Shown here one piece after another: positions 8,605 through 14,491 of a DNA stretch of 14,491 nucleotides. Both the position numbers and the translations under genes were made by a program. This DNA comes from CAYRTD01 sp964426915 (GTDB taxonomy: Bacteria; Bacteroidota; Bacteroidia; Bacteroidales; GCA-2748055): positions 1-14,491 of the forward strand of contig CAYRTD010000109.1 of assembly GCA_964426915.1 (NCBI GenBank), read 5' to 3'. Within the stretch, counting starts at the first letter, position 1, and each line of letters starts with the position of its first letter. The notes beneath the pieces were generated by a model, which was not told the DNA's origin, searched no databases, and was given only the letters and a program-made list of their open reading frames with translations.

Positions 8605-9183
8605 ATGAAGCAGAAAACTCTGAATACCGGTTTTTTACAATTTGTGTATGATTTCTATAAGGGGATCAGAAAACATGAAATTACACTTGCATACGAAGGA
8701 GAGATGAATCATCAGCTGATGAAGGTTTTCACCGGTATTGCCATGGGGAGAATGTTGGAAGATAATGAAAAGATCCCGGTAAGCAAAAGAGTTTACCATG
8801 TGATGATCGAATGCCTGCAGAATATTTCCAGACACGCATTCCATACAGATCAATCAACACAGGAAGATTTAAATCACGGGATCCTGATCATTTCAAAGGA
8901 TCCGCAACATTATCTGATAACCACCGGAAATATTGTAGAATTGGAAAAGATCGAAGAGTTGACCAGATTCCTGGAAAAAATAAACTCAATAGATAAAAAA
9001 GAGCTTGATGATCTTTATCGTTATCAACTGAAAGAAGGAAGCATATCCAAAAAGGGCGGAGCTGGCCTTGGATTTATAGATATCAAAAGAAAAACCGGAA
9101 ATAATCTTGATTTTCATTTTTTGCCTGTTGACCGGAATTATTCGTTTTTTCTGTTTTCATCCAGTATAAAAAGAACATTTTAA
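8605..9183 (+). CDS. SiaB-family protein kinase (GHKL-type, DUF6272)
   Basis: The 192 residues show a GHKL-type ATPase fold. The N-box IECLQNISRHAF (68-79) carries Glu69 and Asn73 in the E-x3-N spacing of RsbW/SpoIIAB anti-sigma kinases, and the glycine-rich lid SKKGGAGLGFIDIKRKTG (148-165) is typical of SiaB-type proteins. By family it phosphorylates the SiaC partner on a threonine, in opposition to the PP2C phosphatase. It is cytoplasmic, with no TM segment. It lies 53 nt after the phosphatase gene and 10 nt before the siaC-like gene, the same phosphatase-kinase-substrate order as in Pseudomonas siaABC. The ATG at 8605 is used because nothing in frame upstream is convincing. I am confident of the family, less so of the exact substrate. 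Confidence 0.85.
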   Translation: MKQKTLNTGFLQFVYDFYKGIRKHEITLAYEGEMNHQLMKVFTGIAMGRMLEDNEKIPVSKRVYHVMIECLQNISRHAFHTDQSTQEDLNHGILIISKDPQHYLITTGNIVELEKIEELTRFLEKINSIDKKELDDLYRYQLKEGSISKKGGAGLGFIDIKRKTGNNLDFHFLPVDRNYSFFLFSSSIKRTF

Positions 9184-9193
9184 CCACTTAATA

Positions 9194-9586
9194 ATGAAAG
9201 CCTTATACATAAAAGAAACCGATGATAGTCCGAATGTTGTTCTGGACAAAGAAAAGCGACAATTTGAAATAAGCGGGAAATCTCTCCCGGAAGATGTCTC
9301 AGCCTTTTACGATCCCCTAATAAAGTGGTTTGAGAGCTATATCAAAAATCCGCTGCCCTCTACTCCTGTAACGGTGAAAATGACCTATTTCAACACAGCC
9401 TCTTCCAAGCTATTATTGGATGTTTTCATGGTATTGGAAAAACTGGAAGGGAAAGATCACGAGGTAATCATTAACTGGCATTACCCTGCCTACGATGAGG
9501 AAATGAAAGATGCCGGGGTTGAATATAGTGAGATGTTGGATCTCAGGTTTAATTTCATACCCGAAGAAAACGAAATAACCATCTGA
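9194..9586 (+). CDS. SiaC-family regulatory phosphoprotein (DUF1987)
   Basis: The 130 residues carry the DUF1987/SiaC hallmarks along their full length: TDDSPNVVLD (9-18), FEISGKSLPEDVSAFYDPL (24-42), YFNTASSKLLLDVF (65-78), and a C-terminal WHYPAYDEEMKDAG (95-108). The threonine in YFNT is residue 68, the number I recall for the phosphorylated threonine of Pseudomonas aeruginosa SiaC. The expected role is a small cytoplasmic switch protein: phosphorylated by SiaB, dephosphorylated by the PP2C phosphatase, and in the unphosphorylated form binding and activating a target. In Pseudomonas that target is the diguanylate cyclase SiaD. No GGDEF protein is encoded here. The ABC transporter starts only 4 nt downstream, making it the candidate target in this organism (inference). 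Confidence 0.9.
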   Translation: MKALYIKETDDSPNVVLDKEKRQFEISGKSLPEDVSAFYDPLIKWFESYIKNPLPSTPVTVKMTYFNTASSKLLLDVFMVLEKLEGKDHEVIINWHYPAYDEEMKDAGVEYSEMLDLRFNFIPEENEITI

Positions 9587-9590
9587 TAAT

Positions 9591-12500
9591 ATGAGTGAGG
9601 AAATCCTGCGTGCCCTTATGCAGCTCTTTGCCATCCTGACAAAGCAGGACGGCGGGGTTGAAGAAAGTGAAGAAAGGTATGTATGGAATTTTCTCAAAAC
9701 GCAGCTTGGAGAAACGGGAACGGAAGAATATTTTGAACTCTTCAGAAAGGAAGCCGGCCTGGAGGAGGGTCCCGTTAAAAATAAAAAAAAGCTCACTTCT
9801 GTACTTGATTCGGTAAGGATCCTTGGGATATGCAAAAAAATCAACAAAACCCTTAATCAGTCCCAGAAGACAGTCGTAATGGTTCGTCTCTATGAACTCA
9901 TCTCGAGCGAAAAGAAACTTACCCCCCAGCGGCATGCCATAATCGAGACCGCTGCACAGGTCTTCAATATCAAAAGCGATGTTTACCGGTCAATTGAGGA
10001 TTATGTCCTGAACCGGGATATAAATAGTTCTCCCGGTAAAGAGAACATGCTGCATTTAAGTGCTGAAAAAACGGATAACTCCAAAAACAAAGGGATAAGA
10101 CCTGTTACGGGAGGTGACCTCCACATTCTAAGGATTCCGGATATTAACCTCTATTTTATCCGCTACCTTGGAAGGGAAGATCTCTACCTCAACGGCCTGG
10201 GTCTGCACAGAAGGCGAATTTATATTTTCTCCAAAGGAAGTGCCGTACGCCTGCCACATGGAAAACCCATTTATTATAGCGATGTATCGGGCTATTTTAT
10301 GAATATGCACGCCAAAAAAGAGCTATTCTTTGAAGCGGAAAATGTGAACTACAGATTTAAGAACGGGACCCTTGGTCTACGAAATATATCATTTACCGCC
10401 CGCCATGGCAACCTGGTAGGCATAATGGGTTCGAGCGGCACAGGTAAAACAACCCTGCTGAATGTTTTGTCGGGTGTTCTGCCTCAGTCCTCAGGTAAAA
10501 TAAGTCTGAACGGCTGTCATATCAATTCTGAAGAAATAAAAGGATCAACAGGATATATTCCCCAGGACGATCTTCTTATTGAAGAACTGACGGTTTACGA
10601 AAATTTATACTACAATGCCCTGCTGTGCTTTAAAAAGCTTTCAGATGAGGAGATAAAGGAAAAAGTTGACTATACACTCGAAAGGTTGGGACTGTATCAA
10701 CGAAAAGACCTGAAAGTCGGCACCCCCTTCAATAAAACCATTAGCGGCGGGCAGCGGAAAAGACTGAATATTGCACTGGAGCTGATACGTGAACCTTCTG
10801 TACTTTTTGTTGATGAACCCACATCGGGACTTTCCTCCCGCGATTCCGAAAATGTTATGGACCTGCTTCGTGAACTAACCCTCATGGGTAAGCTCATTTT
10901 TGTGGTAATACATCAACCCTCCTCGGAAATATTCAAGATGTTCGACAATACCATCATCATGGATGAAGGCGGATACATGGTATATTACGGAAATCCTGTT
11001 GAGGCTGTAATGTATTTCAAGCTTCTCGATAATCAGATCAACTCGCAGTTGGGGGAATGCCCGGTTTGTGGAAGCGTTAATCCGGAGCTGATTTTCAATA
11101 TACTGGAAGCCAGGGTAGTGGACGAATACGGTAACTATACAGGTAAAAGGAAGATAAGTCCCGCTCAGTGGAACGAATTTTATAACTCAAGTGCCGTTAA
11201 GGAAAAAACTAACGTCAGCAAGGACAAACCGCCCGGGAATCTGGAAGTTCCCGGATGGATGAAGCAAATCAGAGTTTTCATTGAAAGGGATGTACTTTCA
11301 AAGGCCGGCAACCGCCAGTATATTCTTTTAACGCTGCTGGAAGCTCCTCTACTGGGATTTATCCTGTCCTATATCATCCGGTATATAGCCGACCCATCCT
11401 CAGACACCTATATTTTCAGGGAAAATGAAAACATCCCTATCTATATTTTCATGTTGGTGATCGTAGCAGTTTTTATCGGGCTTACGGTTAGCGCTGAAGA
11501 GATTTTCAGGGACAGAAAAATCCTCAAACGCGAGCGTTTTTTGCATCTCAGCCGGTCGGGATACCTGGTATCAAAGATCCTCATACTTTTTACCATTTCG
11601 GCTATTCAGGCCTTATTGTTCGTTGCCGTAGCAAATACGATCATCGAATTAAAAAATATGTATTTTGAATACTGGTTCGCATTTTTTACCACAGCGGCTT
11701 TTGCGAACCTGCTCGGACTCAACATTTCTTCCGCCTTCAATTCTCCGGTTACCATTTACATCATCATTCCCCTTCTAATCATTCCGATGATGGTGCTGAG
11801 CGGAGCAATGTTCAGCTTCGAAAAACTGAACCGAAACATCAGCAGGATCGATAAAGTACCAGCGCTTGCAGAGATCATGCCCACCCGGTGGTCTTATGAG
11901 GCACTGATGGTAAATCAGTTCAGAAATAATTTTTTCCAGGTAAATTTCTATGATCTGGATAAGAATATCACAAATGCCGATTTTAATATCTCCTATCGTT
12001 TTCCAGAACTGGAATCCAGGCTCATTGATGTGAAAACCGAATTGCAGGTTAAAGGCAGGATTACAGAAAACCAAAACAATCTTCTCCTGCTGAAAAACGA
12101 GCTCTTGACAGAAGCTCAGCAGGTCCCCATTGTCGATATTCCGGATGCGGATTTTTTCGAACCGGAAAAAATGACCATGCAAAAGATCAACCGCATCGAA
12201 AACATTCTCGATGAGATCAATATGTATTATCTGGAAACATTTTCAAGGGAAAATCAGAAAAAAAACAACAAGGTAAAGAACCTTCTGAAGAACCTGAAAG
12301 ATAAATACTACGAATACCTCAATGAATATCACAATGAACGACTGTCGGACGAGGTAAGAAAAATATATGAAAGAAAAAAAATGGTTGAATTTGAAAATCG
12401 CCTGGTAAGAATGACCGATCCCATTTACCGGGACCCGGATCCCCAGCACAGATTCGACATCCGCACCCATTTCTTTGCTCCCCGCAAACATTTCATGGGA

Positions 12501-12626
12501 AAATACTTCGGAACCTATCCTTTCAACATGACCATGATCTGGTTGCTCACCGGGATCTTATATATAACTTTGTATTACGACCTTTTAAGGAAATTGGTTA
12601 ATTTTGAATGGAAGCGTTCCCGGTAA
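9591..12626 (+). CDS. TerB-like / ABCG-type ABC transporter, ATPase and permease in one chain
   Basis: The 1011 residues contain an N-terminal helical TerB-like domain (about 1-140), a beta-rich domain (about 172-236) placed where FHA domains sit in some related transporters, and an ABC ATPase (about 245-475). The ATPase has Walker A GSSGTGKTT (280-288), Q-loop YIPQDD (322-327), signature ISGGQRKRLNIALE (384-397), Walker B VLFVDEP (404-410) and the switch histidine in VVIHQPS (438-444). A CPVCG motif (490-494) follows. The permease part has five TM segments (about 577-744), a large external loop (about 745-975) with helical, coiled-coil character, and a last TM (about 977-996). The signature and half-transporter order (ATPase before permease) are of the ABCG/WHITE type, so it likely works as a homodimer. 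The substrate is unknown. It is the last gene of the cluster, directly after siaC, and may be its effector. Confidence 0.88.
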   Translation: MSEEILRALMQLFAILTKQDGGVEESEERYVWNFLKTQLGETGTEEYFELFRKEAGLEEGPVKNKKKLTSVLDSVRILGICKKINKTLNQSQKTVVMVRLYELISSEKKLTPQRHAIIETAAQVFNIKSDVYRSIEDYVLNRDINSSPGKENMLHLSAEKTDNSKNKGIRPVTGGDLHILRIPDINLYFIRYLGREDLYLNGLGLHRRRIYIFSKGSAVRLPHGKPIYYSDVSGYFMNMHAKKELFFEAENVNYRFKNGTLGLRNISFTARHGNLVGIMGSSGTGKTTLLNVLSGVLPQSSGKISLNGCHINSEEIKGSTGYIPQDDLLIEELTVYENLYYNALLCFKKLSDEEIKEKVDYTLERLGLYQRKDLKVGTPFNKTISGGQRKRLNIALELIREPSVLFVDEPTSGLSSRDSENVMDLLRELTLMGKLIFVVIHQPSSEIFKMFDNTIIMDEGGYMVYYGNPVEAVMYFKLLDNQINSQLGECPVCGSVNPELIFNILEARVVDEYGNYTGKRKISPAQWNEFYNSSAVKEKTNVSKDKPPGNLEVPGWMKQIRVFIERDVLSKAGNRQYILLTLLEAPLLGFILSYIIRYIADPSSDTYIFRENENIPIYIFMLVIVAVFIGLTVSAEEIFRDRKILKRERFLHLSRSGYLVSKILILFTISAIQALLFVAVANTIIELKNMYFEYWFAFFTTAAFANLLGLNISSAFNSPVTIYIIIPLLIIPMMVLSGAMFSFEKLNRNISRIDKVPALAEIMPTRWSYEALMVNQFRNNFFQVNFYDLDKNITNADFNISYRFPELESRLIDVKTELQVKGRITENQNNLLLLKNELLTEAQQVPIVDIPDADFFEPEKMTMQKINRIENILDEINMYYLETFSRENQKKNNKVKNLLKNLKDKYYEYLNEYHNERLSDEVRKIYERKKMVEFENRLVRMTDPIYRDPDPQHRFDIRTHFFAPRKHFMGKYFGTYPFNMTMIWLLTGILYITLYYDLLRKLVNFEWKRSR

Positions 12627-12753
12627 GGGAGAACCGATCATGCCGGAAAATAACAAATCTATGATTTGTGCAATTTTTCGAGCCGGCCCGACTAAGGATG
12701 GCCAATGCCATGGCAGGAGGGAATCAACGAATTTCGGAAAGAAATTCGGGATT

Positions 12754-12774
12754 ACTGTTCACCGTTCACTGTCC
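12754..12774. repeat. Degenerate heptamer repeat, three units
   Basis: The units ACTGTTC, ACCGTTC and ACTGTCC follow each other without a gap. They resemble, in the opposite orientation, the TACCGAT-type heptamers at the end of the window. It is a short array and could be chance, but it sits in a region with other tandem repeats. Confidence 0.45.
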
Positions 12775-12782
12775 ATGGGTTC

Positions 12783-12796
12783 CTCCGAAGGCGGAG
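12783..12796. terminator. Small GC hairpin, weak terminator candidate
   Basis: CTCCG and CGGAG form a 5-bp stem around the tetraloop AAGG, followed by TTAAAATT rather than a clean T-run. It lies about 160 nt after the transporter stop codon and could help end the operon transcript, but the stem is short. It may equally be part of the surrounding repeat sequence. Confidence 0.2.
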
Positions 12797-12823
12797 TTAA
12801 AATTACCAATCGACACATACCTC

Positions 12824-12880
12824 GCTAAAGCCGCTAACGTCGCTAACGTCGCTAACGTCGCTAAAGTCGCTAAAGTCGCT
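12824..12880. repeat. 9-bp tandem repeat (GCTAAMGTC), six units plus a partial
   Basis: The units are GCTAAAGCC, then GCTAACGTC three times, then GCTAAAGTC twice, then GCT. The period of nine keeps a reading frame open and yields an Ala-Asn-Val / Ala-Lys-Val pattern, but no credible gene surrounds it. The array probably varies in copy number between strains. Confidence 0.9.
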
Positions 12881-12928
12881 TCCCTCCCCCCAATCCCCCA
12901 AACCTTTTAAAAAGAATTCCGTAAACCC

Positions 12929-12958
12929 TTTCAATAAAAAACTTATTTACTAAATTTG
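12929..12958 (+). promoter_or_regulatory. Bacteroidota-type promoter for the lipoprotein unit
   Basis: TAAATTTG at 12951-12958 matches the -7 consensus TAnnTTTG exactly. TTTC at 12929-12932 is one base off the -33 TTTG, with an 18-nt spacer. Transcription would begin near 12964-12967, leaving a leader of about ten nt before the ATG at 12977. This argues against the in-frame TTG at 12956, which lies inside the -7 element. Confidence 0.6.
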
Positions 12959-12976
12959 ATAGATCAAAATTCAAAA

Positions 12977-13867
12977 ATGCTGAAATACGTTAAATACACC
13001 CTGTTCATCCTCCTTATCCTAAGTGCATGCAAATCGAGAAACAATGAGCTTGACATGCCCGGCTATGAAATGGATCCCGGAGAGATACAGATCCCCGAGG
13101 AAGCCCTGAGCGATATCATCCAAAATATATCCTCACCCATTGAGATGGCAGCTCTCATAAAAGATCTGGGAGTAGCCTTCAATAACAGCAACTTATCGGA
13201 TCCGGAAAACATCGATAATTATTCAACCAATTTTAAAATGGCCTACAGCCTGGGTATTCTCGGAGCCGATCTCGGATACCTGAATGTCTACGACAAAACC
13301 GGAACCTCAGTAAGTTACCTCACCGCCATCAACAAAATAGCCGATGCACTGAAAGTGAGCAGGTTTTTCGACTTCAATACAATAAAGAGGCTCGCCACCA
13401 GTAATTCCAGTCTTGATTCCCTGATCTTTCTATCTGTCCACAGTTTTAACCAGATGGATGATCACCTCAGGGAAACCGGACGCAGCAATCTGAGCGCACT
13501 TATGATCACCGGTATATGGATTGAAGGTATGTACCAGGTAACCCAGGTAATTAAAACCCGGTATGATGAACAGCTTGCAGAATACATCGGTGAACAGAAA
13601 CTGATTCTGAACGATCTGCTGCTTATTCTGAATAACTATAGCCGTGATGAACAATTTGCCACAATTATTGATGATTACTCCAAATTGAAAACCCTTTACG
13701 ACCAGGTGAAAATAAGCTATGAAGTAGGCGAACCCGATACCCGGGAAGAAGACGGAATGCTGGTAGTAGTCCAGGAGGAAAAGAGCATCGTGGAAATAAA
13801 CGATGAGGTCCTCGATACCATAATCAGCGCCATAGAGCATATACGCAATAAACATCTGGAGCTGTAA
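12977..13867 (+). CDS. Lipoprotein of unknown function
   Basis: From the ATG at 12977 the protein has 296 residues. It begins with a type II signal peptide: basic n-region (MLKYVKY), hydrophobic core, and lipobox LSAC with the lipidated Cys at 18. The residues after Cys are KSRNN, without an obvious Asp retention signal. The mature part is soluble and mostly helical, with conserved-looking stretches such as SPIEMAALIKDLG (about 53-65) and RFFDFNTIKRLATSNSSLD (about 129-147), and a C-terminal acidic helix. I recognise the style from unannotated Bacteroidota lipoproteins but know no function. An in-frame TTG at 12956 adds seven residues but overlaps the promoter. It is followed after 4 nt by a gene for a small secreted protein, with which it probably forms an operon. 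Confidence 0.85.
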   Translation: MLKYVKYTLFILLILSACKSRNNELDMPGYEMDPGEIQIPEEALSDIIQNISSPIEMAALIKDLGVAFNNSNLSDPENIDNYSTNFKMAYSLGILGADLGYLNVYDKTGTSVSYLTAINKIADALKVSRFFDFNTIKRLATSNSSLDSLIFLSVHSFNQMDDHLRETGRSNLSALMITGIWIEGMYQVTQVIKTRYDEQLAEYIGEQKLILNDLLLILNNYSRDEQFATIIDDYSKLKTLYDQVKISYEVGEPDTREEDGMLVVVQEEKSIVEINDEVLDTIISAIEHIRNKHLEL

Positions 13868-13871
13868 ACCT

Positions 13872-14333
13872 ATGTCAAAGGAAAGAATGAAAAACCTGAG
13901 ATTCAATATCATTTTTGTTTGTGCCGCCCTGATCTTTTCAGCTCCGCTAGCAGCTCAGGATTTGCAGGATCGTGTTCAGGAGTGCGCCATGAGTGCAGGT
14001 GAAGATGCTACCTACCTCAAAGACTTTGTGGTTAAACTCGGGGAAGCACAACCCGGCCAAAGGCCTCCCGTCTACCGTCAGTCCCTCGCTCTAAGAAAAA
14101 ATGTAACCTACCGTTTTTCCATATGTAATATGGAGAATTCCCCCGGAGAAGCCGTCCTTCGCATTTACGATCAGGCAAATCAGATCCTCAGCACCTACTA
14201 CCCTGAAACCGGAAAAGAATACCGGATCGTCAATTTCCAATGTAAAAAATCCGCCGTCTACACCATCATGATCAGCTTCAAAGATGGGAAGGCCGGGGAG
14301 GCGATTGGGATAATGTCTTATGTGGAGAGGTGA
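13872..14333 (+). CDS. Small secreted protein of unknown function
   Basis: The 153 residues start with a cleavable type I signal peptide whose hydrophobic core FVCAALIFSAPLAAQ ends at about residue 29, with likely cleavage after the AxA-like or AAQ site. The mature protein, about 124 residues, has a short helical start with one Cys (QECAM) and then a beta-rich region with two more Cys (SICNME, FQCKKS), suggesting a small beta sandwich. I do not recognise a named family. A second ATG at 13887 has an AGGA four nt upstream and gives an equally good signal peptide, so the true start may be 15 nt later. It lies 4 nt after the lipoprotein gene, so the two products probably act together in the periplasm or outer membrane. 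Confidence 0.8.
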   Translation: MSKERMKNLRFNIIFVCAALIFSAPLAAQDLQDRVQECAMSAGEDATYLKDFVVKLGEAQPGQRPPVYRQSLALRKNVTYRFSICNMENSPGEAVLRIYDQANQILSTYYPETGKEYRIVNFQCKKSAVYTIMISFKDGKAGEAIGIMSYVER

Positions 14334-14356
14334 GGGGAAGGGGAATGGGGATGGTG

Positions 14357-14405
14357 ATCGGTAATCGGTAATCGGTAATCGGTGAGGGGTGATCGGTGAT
14401 CGGTG
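14357..14405. repeat. 7-bp tandem repeat (ATCGGTR), seven units
   Basis: The units in order are ATCGGTA three times, ATCGGTG, AGGGGTG, then ATCGGTG twice. The array begins 24 nt after the stop codon of the secreted protein gene. Seven is not a multiple of three and no gene crosses it. Confidence 0.9.
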
Positions 14406-14420
14406 TGACCGTCAGTTGGT

Positions 14421-14491
14421 GATAGCAACCCTGAATGGGGTTGAACTGGAATAGCCATGGGTGACAACCTTTGAGTGTTCGAAACCTTGAT
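14421..14491. repeat. REP-like interspersed element (partial, runs to window end)
   Basis: An inverted repeat CAACCC-TGAATG-GGGTTG (14426-14443) is followed by an ATAGCCATGGGT segment with the palindrome CCATGG (14455-14460). I recall similar CAACCC(T)GAAAGGGTTGAA-plus-CCATGG sequences as repeated extragenic elements in Bacteroidota genomes. That recognition is from memory and was not checked. No gene is visible in this tail. Confidence 0.5.

Larger units (their letters stand above)
12627..12955. other. Non-coding, repeat-bearing intergenic region
   Basis: This stretch separates the signalling operon from the lipoprotein unit. It holds a perfect 10-bp palindrome TGCCATGGCA (12706-12715), three degenerate heptamers (12754-12774), a small GC hairpin (12783-12796), a 9-bp tandem repeat (12824-12880), a C-rich run, and the start of the promoter of the next gene. 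Two short reading frames cross it, but their translations are repeat products or lack protein character. Confidence 0.7.

Noticed and set aside
9413..9847. 144-residue minus-strand frame
   Set aside because: Antisense to the SiaC-like and transporter genes, both of which have strong family motifs.
12604..12828. 74-residue reading frame overlapping the end of the transporter gene
   Set aside because: It starts within the transporter coding sequence and runs through repeat DNA; its composition (many Gly, Arg, Lys, Ser without pattern) looks non-coding.
12824..12880. CRISPR array
   Set aside because: Units are directly abutting 9-mers with no spacers, and no cas genes are present.
12668..12910. 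80-residue reading frame over the 9-bp repeat
   Set aside because: Its C-terminal half is only the translated tandem repeat and a C-rich run, the rest has no protein-like character, and a 9-bp period keeps a frame open by itself.
13430..13912. 160-residue minus-strand frame
   Set aside because: It lies antisense to the lipoprotein gene, which has a clear lipobox and promoter; the hydrophobic look comes from the reverse complement of helical coding sequence.

Overview
The window looks like a chromosome segment of an environmental member of the Bacteroidota (Bacteroidales-like). The evidence is the AT-rich intergenic sequence, the near absence of Shine-Dalgarno sites, a match to the Bacteroidota -7 promoter element (TAnnTTTG) before the lipoprotein gene, and protein styles typical of the phylum. 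These include the HAMP-GAF receptor, the SpoIIE/PP2C phosphatase with an NYSKKIQNAILP linker, and the ABCG-like transporter with a CPVCG motif. All eleven genes I accept are on the + strand.

Positions 173-12626 hold nine closely spaced genes that look like one signalling operon. In order they are: a CheR-type methyltransferase; a membrane receptor (ectodomain-HAMP-GAF-PAS-PAS) with no output domain; a second CheR-like protein whose SAM site looks degenerate; a stand-alone CheB-type methylesterase; a small two-TM GAF protein; a two-TM GAF-PAS-PAS-PP2C phosphatase; a SiaB-type kinase; a SiaC-type (DUF1987) phospho-switch protein with the expected Thr at residue 68; and a 1011-residue TerB-like/ABCG-like transporter. 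Spacing is -8 to +99 nt throughout, with two 8-nt overlaps.

My reading is that receptor-modifying enzymes of the chemotaxis type (CheR, CheB) have been joined to a Sia-type phosphorylation switch (phosphatase SiaA, kinase SiaB, substrate SiaC). No CheA, CheW, MCP signalling tip or GGDEF cyclase is present in the window. In Pseudomonas the SiaC output is the diguanylate cyclase SiaD. Here the gene in the downstream position is the ABC transporter, 4 nt after siaC, so it is the obvious candidate effector. This is inference from gene order.

Positions 12627-12955 are a non-coding stretch with short palindromes, degenerate heptamers, a 9-bp tandem repeat and a good promoter. The promoter drives a two-gene unit: a lipoprotein of unknown function and a small secreted protein. 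After it, 14334-14491 holds a 7-bp tandem repeat and a REP-like hairpin element. The first 172 bases hold no gene I can support.
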